DNA from: FEN-1088 sp031407985
Lineage (GTDB): Bacteria; Myxococcota_A; Polyangia; Fen-1088
Direction of reading: 5' to 3'
Assembly: GCA_031407985.1 (NCBI GenBank)
Contig: JANOJB010000035.1
Coordinates: forward strand, 1-64,000
DNA: 64,000 nt
The notes beneath the pieces were generated by a model, which made no database searches, was not told the origin of the DNA, and worked only from the letters and a program-made list of their open reading frames with translations. Shown one piece after another: positions 50,626-60,227 of the stretch. The position numbers and the translations under genes are program-made. How positions within the stretch are numbered: position 1 is the stretch's first letter; every line of letters starts with the position of its first letter.

Positions 50626-51804
50626 ATGGGCCGTATCTGGGGATTCGTAATCTTTCTGTCCATCGTTCTGACGACGCTGATAGGACTTCACTACTATTTG
50701 TGGTCGCGTTTGGTTCGCGATCCGCAGTTGGCCCCACCGTGGAACTCGATCGCGTCCGCCGTCATGATCCTCGCAGCGGTCAGCATTCCAACAACCTTCT
50801 TCCTGCGACGGGCCCCACCTACGGTCCTGCGCCTGATGGTCTGGCCCACGTTCATCTGGATCGGCTTGATGTTTCTTCTGGTCGTAACCCTGGCGGGTAC
50901 CGATTTGGTCCGCGCGGCGTTGACATTGTTTCAACGCGCCACGGACGAAGGGACAACAAGCCCCGAACGTCGTGCGTTCTTCGCACGATGGTTGGCGGGT
51001 GGCACGTTGGTAACGGCGTCGGGCCTAGCCGTGCTGGCGATGCGTTCGGCGTTGGGCCCCGTGGCCGTTCGTCGAGTGGATGTTCCCCTGCGACGCCTCG
51101 GGCGACAACAGGACGGAATTACGTTGGCGCAACTGACCGACCTACACATTGGACCAACGATCGGACACCGTGAGCTTTCCGACGTGGTCAACCGGACCAA
51201 TGCACTGCTTGCCGACGTGGTGGTTATTACCGGCGATCTGGTGGACGGATCGGTTGATGAATTGCGGGACGCGGTCTCGCCGCTCGCCAATTTGAAAGCG
51301 AAACACGGGGTCTTCTTCGTGACTGGAAATCACGAATATTTTTCAGGAGCCAGCGCCTGGGTGCGGGAACTGTCAAGGCTGGGAATTCGCGTCCTGCGCA
51401 ACGAACGCGTGACAATTGGAACCGGGGAGATGGCTTTCGACCTTGCGGGGGTCGACGACCGTTCGGCGGCGCGTTTCTCCGACGACGGTCACGGCGAGGA
51501 TCTCGAAAAGGCGCTGGCCGGACGCGACGTCACACGTGCGTTGGTTCTGTTGGCCCATCAACCGCGAACGGTCCTGGACGCCGCCCGATTCGGCGTCGAT
51601 CTGCAATTGTCCGGGCACACCCACGGCGGCCAAATTTGGCCGTTCGGTGCTTTGGTCCGCCTTCAGCAAGGATTCCTGGCGGGCCTCGGGCGTCATCAGG
51701 ACACACTCATTTACGTCAGCCGGGGAACGGGTTATTGGGGACCACCGATGCGACTGCTGGCCCCCGCTGAGATCACCCAGATCGTCTTGAGGTTCGTGGC
51801 CTAG
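50626..51804 (+). CDS. Membrane-bound metallophosphoesterase
   Basis: 392 aa. Four membrane helices lie in the first about 150 residues. The catalytic domain carries the calcineurin-like motifs TDLHIG (about 170), GDLVDG (about 203), GNHEY (about 231) and SGHTHGGQIWP (about 332). It hydrolyses phosphoesters with two metal ions. Related YaeI-like proteins act on lipid phosphates; the substrate here is unknown. The ATG at 50626 is the first start placing a membrane helix at the N terminus; no strong Shine-Dalgarno is seen. The GDT1-type gene follows. Confidence 0.85.
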   Translation: MGRIWGFVIFLSIVLTTLIGLHYYLWSRLVRDPQLAPPWNSIASAVMILAAVSIPTTFFLRRAPPTVLRLMVWPTFIWIGLMFLLVVTLAGTDLVRAALTLFQRATDEGTTSPERRAFFARWLAGGTLVTASGLAVLAMRSALGPVAVRRVDVPLRRLGRQQDGITLAQLTDLHIGPTIGHRELSDVVNRTNALLADVVVITGDLVDGSVDELRDAVSPLANLKAKHGVFFVTGNHEYFSGASAWVRELSRLGIRVLRNERVTIGTGEMAFDLAGVDDRSAARFSDDGHGEDLEKALAGRDVTRALVLLAHQPRTVLDAARFGVDLQLSGHTHGGQIWPFGALVRLQQGFLAGLGRHQDTLIYVSRGTGYWGPPMRLLAPAEITQIVLRFVA

Positions 51805-51824
51805 CAACAACGGAGACGATTTTC

Positions 51825-52100
51825 ATGGACTGGAAAGTGTTGGTTTCGACGTTCGGTGCGGTCTTCGTCGCTGAACTGGGTGACAAGACCCAGTTGGCGA
51901 CTTTGTCGATGTCGGCGGGTGCCACATCCAGGTGGGCGGTGTTCGCGGGCGCAGCCTTGGCCCTTTGCGCTACCTCCGCAATCGCCGTTGTGGCCGGCGG
52001 GATGGTCTCTCGAATCGTGTCTCCCCTGGTGCTCCGCCGCATTGCCGGCGCTGTGTTCATCATCCTGGGGTTGATGTTCCTTTTGACCCGCGGCGACTGA
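51825..52100 (+). CDS. GDT1/TMEM165 family membrane protein (UPF0016, half-size)
   Basis: 91 aa, three membrane helices, with the signature E-x-G-D-K-T (VAELGDKTQLATLSMSAG). The family transports Mn2+ or Ca2+ with protons. Most members have two such halves; this one has a single copy and would act as a dimer. It follows the metallophosphoesterase gene by 20 bases, and the region contains no obvious second half. Confidence 0.88.
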   Translation: MDWKVLVSTFGAVFVAELGDKTQLATLSMSAGATSRWAVFAGAALALCATSAIAVVAGGMVSRIVSPLVLRRIAGAVFIILGLMFLLTRGD

Positions 52101-52126
52101 CATCGATCCGCACGCGGGATCGGGCC

Positions 52127-53098
52127 TCACTGCGACCAGGATGTCGGCCGGCGATCCCAGCGGTGTCGTCGCAAGTCCATCTGGATCGCGGCCGGCAGCG
52201 GGCCTACATCGCTGCAAGCTATATTGGCTTCCACGTGTCGTGGGCTGCGCATTCCGGCGATGACGCTCGTGACCGTGCTCTGCGCCAGAATGAAGCGCAG
52301 AGCCATATCTGCCATGGTCATGCCGTTCGGAACCAACGGTCGCAGCGCCTCGGCGCGCTCCACGCAGGCGTCCAGATTTTCGGGTACAAAGTAGCCGCTG
52401 CGCCAGTCGTCCGTCGGAAACCGCGTTTCCCGGGTCAGCGCGCCGGTCAGTGTCCCCTCGTCGAAGGGCACCCGGGCGATCACACCGACGTCGTGCGCGG
52501 CGCACACAGGGAACAATTGGTCCTCGGGATTTTGATCGAAGATGTTGTAGATGACCTGAACAGCGTCCACCAGACCCGCGCGCACGGCCTCGACTCCGTT
52601 CCACGGTTCCCACCGGTTGACGCTGATGCCAATCCCTTCGAACAGGCCCTGCGTCCGTAGTTCATGCAGCTTCGCCACCCAGCGACGATCCTGAATCCAG
52701 GCGTCTTCCCAGGTATGGAACTGAATCAGATCAAAACGGGGCAGACCTGCGTTTTTCAGCGACCGACGGACGAACTCCTCGATGTGATCCGGCGGATAGC
52801 TCTCGTCCAGGGTGTCACCGCGACGACTGGGCCAACGACGGCTTTTCGGCGGAATCTTGGTCGCCGTGTAAAGGCGCCGATCGGGATTCGCCCTCACCAA
52901 CTCGCCGAGCAACGCTTCGCTGGCTCCATTGCCATAGGCATAGGCCGTATCAAAGAAGTTACAGCCCAGATCCACCGCGCGCTGAAGGGCCGCAAGGACA
53001 TCGTCGCGATTTCCGCCACTCCAGGCGACGGCTCCCCACATGCCGTAACCGATTTCACCAAGTTGCCACCCGAGGCGACCGAATCTGCGAAATTTCAT
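52127..53098 (-). CDS. Aldo/keto reductase
   Basis: 323 aa. The catalytic residues are visible: Asp and Tyr in FFDTAYAYGNG (about residues 54-59), Lys in ATKIPP and His in QFHTWED. It reduces aldehydes or ketones with NADPH; the substrate is unknown. It is convergent with the GDT1-type gene. A second gene of the same superfamily lies at 57.8 kb, of a different subgroup. Confidence 0.88.
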   Translation of the reverse strand: MKFRRFGRLGWQLGEIGYGMWGAVAWSGGNRDDVLAALQRAVDLGCNFFDTAYAYGNGASEALLGELVRANPDRRLYTATKIPPKSRRWPSRRGDTLDESYPPDHIEEFVRRSLKNAGLPRFDLIQFHTWEDAWIQDRRWVAKLHELRTQGLFEGIGISVNRWEPWNGVEAVRAGLVDAVQVIYNIFDQNPEDQLFPVCAAHDVGVIARVPFDEGTLTGALTRETRFPTDDWRSGYFVPENLDACVERAEALRPLVPNGMTMADMALRFILAQSTVTSVIAGMRSPRHVEANIACSDVGPLPAAIQMDLRRHRWDRRPTSWSQ

Positions 53099-53197
53099 CG
53101 GGGCGGCAGCATACGCGGGAACAGATGTCCGGGCGACCCCGAACCCGGGCGCCGGCGCGTTCGGCCCCGATGCGAGTGGTGGCAGGCGAAGCCGACC

Positions 53198-54616
53198 TTA
53201 GTGCGGCCGACGCGCGACCAGATCCAGCGCCGCCACCCGGTACGCCTCCGCCAGCGTGGGAAAGTTGAAAATGTTTTCGACGAACGCGTCGACTCCCATG
53301 CCGGCAAGCAACGCCATCTGCCCGACGTGGACCAACTCCGTTGCCCCTTCGCCGACGATATGAACGCCGAGTAGTTTTCGTCCGGTCGGATCCGCAATCA
53401 GCTTCAGCAACCCGTCCGTGATCGCCGATATCTGCCCGCGCGCCACTTCGTCGAAACGCGATCGCCCAACCAAAAAGCCGCCGTGACGTTTGGTGGCTTC
53501 GTCTTCGCCTATGCCCACCGAGGCCATTTCGGGGATCGTGTAGATGCCGATCGGAATCAACTCGGCGGGTTGTCCAGGTGGCAATCCCAATGCGACCGAA
53601 ACCGCGCGGCGTCCCTGCTCCATCGCGGTCGCTGCCAAGGATGGCGGGCCGATGACGTCGCCGACGGCCAATATGTGCGGCACCGCGGTTCGGCAGCAAT
53701 CGTCGACCGCCAGCAAGCCACGCGAGGTCGGTGACAAACCAGCTGCCGCCAAATCCAGACCCTCGAGATTCGCGGCGCGGCCCAACGCCACCAGCATCTT
53801 GTCGCCGGCCACCACCTTGCCTCCGGCCAAAGTCGTCAACACCTGGGAAACGCCATCAAATCGAACCTCGGCGATAGTCTCCGAGCCAAGGTACGTCCCC
53901 TCCGCCTGACCGAACGCCTCGACGAATTTGCCGACCAACTCGACGTCCATGAACTTTAAGGGCCGATCGGTCTTGTCGATCATTGTCACCTTCACCCCCA
54001 GCGCCGCGAAAATCGACGCGTATTCGCTGGCGATCACGCCGCCGCCCAGAACCGTCAGGGACGCCGGCAGATACAACATCGACAGGATCGAATCACTGTC
54101 CAGAATGTTTTCGTGGTCCACCGGAATCTCTGGTGGCGTCCGGGGTCGGGAGCCCGTCGCCAGCACGATCAAGCCGGCCGCAAATCGTCTTCTCTGGCCA
54201 TCGACGGCCTGCATCTCGACCACCCGATCGGACAGGAAGCGCGCCCGCCCGTGGTGGCGCTCGATTCCGTTGCGATCGATCTGTCGCCCCATATAGCCGA
54301 CATGCGCGCCGACCACTTGGTCGAGGCGGGTCATGAGAGCCGCGACCTCCATGTCCTGGCGCGGCGCCGCTTCCAGCATCGCGGCGTGACGCCGCAAACG
54401 AGAGATCTGCACAGCGCTCTCGCGCAAGGTTTTGCTGGGAATCGTCCCGCGGTGAACACACGCGCCGCCGACGCCGCGTTCTTGTTCGATCATGACGACG
54501 TGGCGTCCAGCCTTGACGGCTGCGATGGCCGCCTTCTGTCCGGCGGGACCACCACCAATGACCAGGACATCGCAGGTCACGACATCGGCAGCCTGGACGC
54601 TCGCGGCCGCGCTCAT
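53198..54616 (-). CDS. sthA: Soluble pyridine nucleotide transhydrogenase (SthA)
   Basis: 472 aa. FAD-binding motif GGGPAGQKAAIAAVKAG (about 21), then GGACVHRGTIPSKTLRE. The second Cys of the disulfide pair is replaced by Thr, as in SthA and unlike lipoamide dehydrogenases. NAD-binding GGGVIASEYA (about 190) and the C-terminal dimer domain with FNFPTLAEAYRVAAL follow. It exchanges reducing power between NADPH and NADH. It overlaps the HDOD gene upstream by four bases (ATGA), an unusual pairing. Confidence 0.92.
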   Translation of the reverse strand: MSAAASVQAADVVTCDVLVIGGGPAGQKAAIAAVKAGRHVVMIEQERGVGGACVHRGTIPSKTLRESAVQISRLRRHAAMLEAAPRQDMEVAALMTRLDQVVGAHVGYMGRQIDRNGIERHHGRARFLSDRVVEMQAVDGQRRRFAAGLIVLATGSRPRTPPEIPVDHENILDSDSILSMLYLPASLTVLGGGVIASEYASIFAALGVKVTMIDKTDRPLKFMDVELVGKFVEAFGQAEGTYLGSETIAEVRFDGVSQVLTTLAGGKVVAGDKMLVALGRAANLEGLDLAAAGLSPTSRGLLAVDDCCRTAVPHILAVGDVIGPPSLAATAMEQGRRAVSVALGLPPGQPAELIPIGIYTIPEMASVGIGEDEATKRHGGFLVGRSRFDEVARGQISAITDGLLKLIADPTGRKLLGVHIVGEGATELVHVGQMALLAGMGVDAFVENIFNFPTLAEAYRVAALDLVARRPH

Positions 54617-55536
54617 ACCGTCATCGCGTCCACGGTCTCGGCGACCTTCGCTCTTTTCGCGCGCAGGCCCGTCACGTCATCGGGGTAGAGGTTCAAATGA
54701 GAGAAAACGACGTGATCGCGCAGACTCTCCTCGTCGAAACGCCCGGGTTGGATCAGGTCGGTCGCCAGCCGATCCGCCAGGCAGGTGACTACAGCCTCCT
54801 GCGTGAACCCGGGTACTTGCTCGTAGCAGGCATACGTCGCGATGGCACTGATCACCGGGCCTGGCAACGCCCAAGACTTCCCGATGCGGAGCCCGACAAC
54901 GGTGTGGCATTCGTCCATCAGCGCCGGTAATCCTCCCCTGACGATCTGGGCGTAAACAACGCTGCCGTTCTTGTCCGATGCTGGACGCGCCTTCGCCAGA
55001 GTTTTTTCGACATCCGCCACGACCTGAAGAAGCGCCGGCTTGCCGACCGCGTGCAGCAGTCCACACAGAAACGCCGCCTCGACGTTCGACCGACGAATCC
55101 GTGCAATCTCCTTGGCGAACAGTGCGGACGCAATCGCATGCCGCCACAGTTGTTTCAGCTCGGGCTCGTATCCGGGAACTTTGAACGTACCGCTTTGAAC
55201 CGACGCCACGAATGCGATCTCTGTCACCGCGTTCAAGCCCATCCGGGCCACGGCCTGCTGAAGCGATACGATCGGCATACGCGGCATGTAAGTCGGCGAA
55301 TTGGCGATTCGAAGCACCTGGCCCGCCAGCGCCGGATCGCGGTGGATCAACTGCGAAAGCTGCGCGGCGTCCGCGTGCGGGTTTCCGGCCAACATCACGA
55401 CCTGGCTTGCGACCTGAGGCAGCAACGGCAGGTCGATCTGGCCCCCGCCGACCCGGTCAGCGACTGCCGAACGTAGCTCCCCCAGAAAACTGACCGCCAG
55501 GGCTGAATCCCGATCGTTTGCTATCCCAATCGCCAT
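54613..55536 (-). CDS. HDOD-domain protein
   Basis: 307 aa consisting mainly of an HDOD domain: GGGQIDLPLLPQVASQVVMLAG (about 30-52), LIHRDPALAGQVLRIANSPTY, VSLQQAVARMGLNAV, then LCGLLHAVGKPALLQ, where the HD pair is not conserved. HDOD proteins are signal-output domains related to, but not active as, HD-GYP. It resembles the HDOD part of the kinase fusion encoded on the other strand 147 bases away, and is followed by sthA. The signal it receives is unknown. Confidence 0.88.
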   Translation of the reverse strand: MAIGIANDRDSALAVSFLGELRSAVADRVGGGQIDLPLLPQVASQVVMLAGNPHADAAQLSQLIHRDPALAGQVLRIANSPTYMPRMPIVSLQQAVARMGLNAVTEIAFVASVQSGTFKVPGYEPELKQLWRHAIASALFAKEIARIRRSNVEAAFLCGLLHAVGKPALLQVVADVEKTLAKARPASDKNGSVVYAQIVRGGLPALMDECHTVVGLRIGKSWALPGPVISAIATYACYEQVPGFTQEAVVTCLADRLATDLIQPGRFDEESLRDHVVFSHLNLYPDDVTGLRAKRAKVAETVDAMTV

Positions 55537-55683
55537 CCGATGTACCTACCCGTGCGGCTCCACGATCCCCTCGGAAATCACGGTCGCCCGCGTCGTCAAC
55601 GGAGATTGCACGCCATTTTTCTGTCGGAGTACCGGCGCCAAACCTTTAGGAAGGCGATCGAAAAACCGAATAACCCATTATAG

Positions 55684-57720
55684 ATGGCGACGATCCTGAA
55701 GGTGCGTCCGCCGCCCGAAACTCCGTCCCCCGCGCCATCTCAAACACATGTCGTCGGGGCGGGGGAAAGTCTGCTGGGGCGACGGGTCGGCTCTTACACC
55801 GTGCTTGGTGAGCTTGGCCAAGGCGGAATGGGTTGCGTGTACTTGGCCGAACACACGTTGATCGGTCGCAAGGCGGCCATCAAGGTACTGAACTCCGACA
55901 TAGCGTCGGATCCGGAGGTTGTCTCCCGGTTCTTCACGGAGGCACGCGCAGTTAACGATATACGTCACCCGAACATCGTCGAAGTCACCGACTTTGGGCA
56001 GTTCGGCTCGCTGTACTGCATTGTGATGGAGTTTCTGGAGGGAGAAACGCTGGGCGCGCGGCTTAACCGCGTCAGAACCTTCGACGAGGCAGCGGTCGTC
56101 CGCATCATGAAACAGTGCACGTCGGCCCTCGGAGCCGCGCACGATCAAGGCTTGGTCCACCGCGACATCAAACCCGAGAACATTTTTCTACGCGAACACC
56201 CGGACTATCCCGATTTCGTGAAGCTGTTGGACTTCGGCATCGCGAAGCTCCTGGGTTCTGAGACCGCGGTCGGACACCACACGAAGACGGGATCGGTACT
56301 GGGAACGCCGTCGTATATGTCGCCGGAGCAGTGTCTGGGCGAGGCTGCGCTCGACATCCGCAGCGATGTCTACAGCCTGGGGATCGTCATCTATCAGATG
56401 TTGACGGGTCTCTTACCTTTCACCGGCGATACCTTGGGCCGGTTGATCGTCTGCCACGTCAGCGAACCGCCGGTTCCGCCCAGCGTCATGAATTCGACCG
56501 TGTCGCGGGCGATGAACGATCTTGTGTTGCGGGCGATGCAGAAAAATCCCAAGGACCGTTTTCAAAGCGCGCGCGAGATGCGCGAGGCACTGGAGCGCGT
56601 GCTGGGTCCGAACAGCCGCGTGGCGACGCCTATCTTCGGCGTGAAAGCGCACGCCATGCCACCCGTCGCGGCGACGTCGGCATCGGCCTCAACGTCGTTT
56701 GGGCGCCAGGCTCAGAACGGCCGCCCGCAAGCAGTCGCCACGGTCGCTCCAGGCCCCGCCATTGCGGCCGGTCCGCTGCCGCGATTGACCCCCGTCACCA
56801 GCTTCGAGCGTCCCGGCGGCCGGGAGGCGCCCCCCGCCGCCATTCCCAGCAACGATGCCGCCGGCCGCCTGACCGGCATCATTCTCGACCGCATCGCCGC
56901 CGGGCAGGTCGATTTGCCGGACCTGCCCGCGCCGACCATTCGCTGCATTGAACTTGCCAGCAGCGGTCGCCTGGGCTTCAGCGACGCCGCGAACATCATC
57001 AGGGAGGTTCCGTCTATTCGTTCTCGAGTGATGAAACTTGCCAACAGCGCGGCGTTTCCCAGCCTGATGCCGGCAACCACGCTGGAACTCGCGATCGCGC
57101 GGCTGGGAACGCAGGGCCTATACAACGCGCTCATCGAGTTCGCGGCACGCGAGGCTCTGGAGGGAAGAAATCCCAGGGTCAGAGAAGCCATGCGACGCAT
57201 TTGGCCTCACGCGCTCGGTACGGCGATGATGACCGCGGAACTCTGCCAGGCACAAGGTCAAGGAAGCCAGGGCGAAAACGGGTACCTGGCGGGTCTGCTG
57301 GCCGAGATTGGCAAACCGGTGGTCGGCAACCTGCTGCTGGACATCGAACGACAAATGCAGCGCGCGGGCAATCGCCCACAAATCCCCGATGCAGTCTTTC
57401 GCGCGACCATGGAGGCCACGGCCCACATGGCGGGCGGCGCCGTGGCCCGCCACTGGGATATCTCCGGCGCGGTCGCCAACGCAATTGAACAGTCGTTGAC
57501 GTGGAACGCACGCGATCCGCATGCGCTATCGAACATCGTCCATTTTTCCGGAACGATGACCAGCCGACTGGGATTGACGTTCGGCATGGTCAACGGCGCC
57601 GAGATCGATCGCGCGTTCGGGGAGGGTCGCGCCCTGCTTCGAATCGACGACGCGGCCCTGGTTCGCACCAGTCACGGCTTCAAGGAACGCATCACCGTAT
57701 TGGCGGGTATTCGCGGTTGA
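55684..57720 (+). CDS. Ser/Thr kinase-HDOD fusion protein
   Basis: 678 aa. Residues 38-310 are a Hanks-type kinase with all key motifs: glycine loop GELGQGGMG (42-50), Lys67, HRD (159-161), DFG (183-185), GTPSYMSPEQ (207-216). A Pro/Ala-rich linker of about 70 residues follows. An HDOD domain (about 390-620) includes GQVDLPDLPAPTIRCIELASSG, VMKLANSAAFPSLMP and LAGLLAEIGKPVVGN. It has no membrane helix. The pairing of kinase and HDOD in one chain, facing a second HDOD gene, suggests a signalling pathway in which HDOD proteins are kinase outputs or targets. The ATG at 55684 is clear although no strong Shine-Dalgarno is seen. Confidence 0.88.
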   Translation: MATILKVRPPPETPSPAPSQTHVVGAGESLLGRRVGSYTVLGELGQGGMGCVYLAEHTLIGRKAAIKVLNSDIASDPEVVSRFFTEARAVNDIRHPNIVEVTDFGQFGSLYCIVMEFLEGETLGARLNRVRTFDEAAVVRIMKQCTSALGAAHDQGLVHRDIKPENIFLREHPDYPDFVKLLDFGIAKLLGSETAVGHHTKTGSVLGTPSYMSPEQCLGEAALDIRSDVYSLGIVIYQMLTGLLPFTGDTLGRLIVCHVSEPPVPPSVMNSTVSRAMNDLVLRAMQKNPKDRFQSAREMREALERVLGPNSRVATPIFGVKAHAMPPVAATSASASTSFGRQAQNGRPQAVATVAPGPAIAAGPLPRLTPVTSFERPGGREAPPAAIPSNDAAGRLTGIILDRIAAGQVDLPDLPAPTIRCIELASSGRLGFSDAANIIREVPSIRSRVMKLANSAAFPSLMPATTLELAIARLGTQGLYNALIEFAAREALEGRNPRVREAMRRIWPHALGTAMMTAELCQAQGQGSQGENGYLAGLLAEIGKPVVGNLLLDIERQMQRAGNRPQIPDAVFRATMEATAHMAGGAVARHWDISGAVANAIEQSLTWNARDPHALSNIVHFSGTMTSRLGLTFGMVNGAEIDRAFGEGRALLRIDDAALVRTSHGFKERITVLAGIRG

Positions 57721-57780
57721 ACGGGCGCCGGCGACCCGGCCGCGCGCCCTGGTCACGGAGCTGAATCAGCGCGACGGGAC

Positions 57781-58650
57781 TCACCCCATCGGCAGTGCGC
57801 CGGTGGATTGCGCCTTCGGAAAAGCCTCGTCGATCTCGCGTATGTCGGTTTCGGACAAGGCGATTCGCAACGCCCCGGCGTTCTCGTCGACGTGTTCAGG
57901 CCGCACCGCTTTCGGAATCGCGAACAGAGGAGCCTCGCGCGCCAGGAAGGCCAAGGTGACCTGGCGGGCTGTTGTCCCCGGCGCATGCCGCGCGGCCACC
58001 GTCGCCAACACCCTCCCTCCCACGGTCGCCGGGCCCGGAAAGGTCCCAGTCCCAAATGGGCTGTATCCCACCACGGCGATGTTGTGCCGCTGGCAGTATT
58101 CCATCAGATCACCTTCGACATAGCGTTCACCAAGGTGATACAGGACCTGGTTGCACGCGATCGGATGCCGCCGCAGCAACACGCGCGCCTCGTCCAGATC
58201 CGAGACATCGAAGTTTGAAACGCCGAGCGCGCGAATCTTCCCCGCATCCACCAGGTCTTCCAACGCGCGCAAAGTCTCAGCCAACGGGTGTCGTCCCCGC
58301 CAATGCAGCAAATAGACGTCAAGGTAGTCCAGTCGCAACCGACGCAAGCTCGCCTCGCACGCGGCGATGGTTCCCTGGTAGGTGGCGTTCTGCGGCAGCA
58401 CCTTGCTGACGATGAACATTCCCTCGCGGGGTAAACCGGCAATCGCTTCTCCGATAGCCTGTTCGGCCAAACCGTTGCCGTACATCTCCGCGGTATCGAT
58501 GTGACACAAACCCAGGTCCAGCCCTCTCCGAAGTGCCGCGATCTCCGCGGCACGCGCGCCGGCGACGCCCATCTTCCAGGTGCCCTGCCCTATGACGGGA
58601 ACAGCGACACCAAAAGGTCCGAATGGCCTGTGATTTAGGGCGTCGGGCAC
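57781..58650 (-). CDS. Aldo/keto reductase (second)
   Basis: About 289 aa. HIDTAEMYGNG holds the catalytic Asp and Tyr, the Lys is in VSKVLP, and the His in YLLHWRG. It resembles the small bacterial aldo/keto reductase group acting on simple aldehydes. The GTG at 58650 is chosen; an in-frame TTG at 58683 would add 11 residues and enter the promoter region of the divergent aldehyde dehydrogenase gene. The two genes may be controlled together from the 54-base gap. Confidence 0.85.
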   Translation of the reverse strand: MPDALNHRPFGPFGVAVPVIGQGTWKMGVAGARAAEIAALRRGLDLGLCHIDTAEMYGNGLAEQAIGEAIAGLPREGMFIVSKVLPQNATYQGTIAACEASLRRLRLDYLDVYLLHWRGRHPLAETLRALEDLVDAGKIRALGVSNFDVSDLDEARVLLRRHPIACNQVLYHLGERYVEGDLMEYCQRHNIAVVGYSPFGTGTFPGPATVGGRVLATVAARHAPGTTARQVTLAFLAREAPLFAIPKAVRPEHVDENAGALRIALSETDIREIDEAFPKAQSTGALPMG

Positions 58651-58704
58651 CCCGCAACTATACGGCACGCGTAGGGCCCGCAAAAGGGCGGTTAGACTGG
58701 CGCC

Positions 58705-60102
58705 ATGGCAATCTCCAGCGTGAATCCAGCAACCGGCGCCACCCTGCGGACGTTTTCGGCCAGTTCTTGGGATGTCGTCGACCGACAGCTCTCAAGTGCC
58801 CACGCCGCCTTCGACGCATGGAGCCGAAGCCCCATTGAGGATCGCGTCGCGGTTCTCCGCCGGGCCGCTGAGATCTTCGACGCGGAGAAGCAAAGCCTGG
58901 GCAACACGGCCACACTCGAGATGGGCAAGCCGATCACCGCCGCCCGCGACGAGGCGGCCAAGTGCGCCACGGCATGTCGTTACTACGCCGACCACGCCGC
59001 GGCATTTCTGGCCCCCGAGGCCATCGACGGCCCGGACCAGGCGATCTGGTTTCAGCCGCTGGGCGCCGTGCTGGCCGTGATGCCGTGGAACTTCCCCTAC
59101 TGGCAAGTGGTCCGGTTCGCGGCCCCCGCACTGGCGGCGGGCAACGTCGGCATTCTGAAACATGCCTCGAACGTGCCGCAGTGCGCGCTAAAACTTGAGG
59201 ATGTGTTTCGCCGAGCCGGTGCGCCCGTGGGCGTCTTTCAATCGTTGTTCATCGGCTCGGATCAAGTCGAATCGGTGATCGCTGATGACCGGGTGGCGGC
59301 CATCACACTAACGGGGAGCGAGGCTGCGGGCCGCGCGGTGGCGGCTGCGGCGGGCCGGCACCTGAAAAAGTGCGTACTTGAACTCGGGGGCAGCGATCCC
59401 TTCATCGTACTGCCCAGCGCCGACGTCGATGTCGCCGCGGCCACGGCGGTCAAGGCGCGCATCGTGAACAACGGTCAGTCTTGCATCGCCGCCAAGCGGT
59501 TCATCGTCGCCGCCGCGGTCTACGACCGATTCGCCGCGGTATTCGTGGAGCGCATGCGAGCCCTTCGCGTCGGCGATCCCTTGAACGAGGAGACGGACGT
59601 CGGACCACTGGCAACCCGCGCAATCCGAGACGAACTGGCCCGACAAGTCACCGATTCCGTCGCGGCCGGGGCACGCCTGCTCCTGGGTGGCGCACCCGAC
59701 CATGCAACACGGGGCGGCCCGCTTGGCGATGCGGCACCCGGCAACTTCTATCCGCCCACGATCCTGACCGACGTCCCGGCGACTGCGCCCGCCGCGCGGG
59801 AGGAACTTTTCGGTCCAGTAGCGGCCATCTTTCGCGTGGCAAATGCCGACGAGGCCATCAGTCTCGCCAACAACACGCCCTTCGGTTTGGGCGCCAGCGT
59901 CTGGACGCGCGATCGCGACGAAGCGCATCGCTTCGCTCATGGGATCCAGGCGGGCTCTGTCTTCGTCAATGCGATGGTCGCCTCCGATCCCCGTTTTCCA
60001 TTCGGTGGCGTCAAAAGTTCGGGCTACGGCCGTGAACTGGGGCCTTTCGGTCTGCGCGAGTTCGTCAACATCAAGACCGTGCGATTGGCCGGTCTAGCTT
60101 GA
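58705..60102 (+). CDS. NAD(P)-dependent aldehyde dehydrogenase, succinate-semialdehyde type
   Basis: 465 aa. The catalytic Cys is in NNGQSCIAAKRF (about residue 257) and the general base Glu in LELGGSDPFIVL (about 224); FPFGGVKSSGYGRELGPFGLREFVNIKTV closes the protein. The length and this end fit the short succinate-semialdehyde dehydrogenase group (GabD2-like), but the substrate cannot be fixed from sequence. It faces an aldo/keto reductase gene; both handle aldehydes. Confidence 0.88.
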   Translation: MAISSVNPATGATLRTFSASSWDVVDRQLSSAHAAFDAWSRSPIEDRVAVLRRAAEIFDAEKQSLGNTATLEMGKPITAARDEAAKCATACRYYADHAAAFLAPEAIDGPDQAIWFQPLGAVLAVMPWNFPYWQVVRFAAPALAAGNVGILKHASNVPQCALKLEDVFRRAGAPVGVFQSLFIGSDQVESVIADDRVAAITLTGSEAAGRAVAAAAGRHLKKCVLELGGSDPFIVLPSADVDVAAATAVKARIVNNGQSCIAAKRFIVAAAVYDRFAAVFVERMRALRVGDPLNEETDVGPLATRAIRDELARQVTDSVAAGARLLLGGAPDHATRGGPLGDAAPGNFYPPTILTDVPATAPAAREELFGPVAAIFRVANADEAISLANNTPFGLGASVWTRDRDEAHRFAHGIQAGSVFVNAMVASDPRFPFGGVKSSGYGRELGPFGLREFVNIKTVRLAGLA

Positions 60103-60227
60103 CGACCGGTGCGACTGGGCGGCCGGCGCCGGCGAAAAGGACTTCTGAAACCGGAGTCGCTTGGCCCGGACTGGCTCCGGATTTCGACTTATAGTACCGC
60201 GCACCCAACCCGAACCGTGAGGCTGCC

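Noticed and set aside
58705..60102. Firm naming of the aldehyde dehydrogenase as GabD
   Set aside because: The C-terminal motif fits, but substrate residues cannot be fixed and no GABA genes lie nearby.
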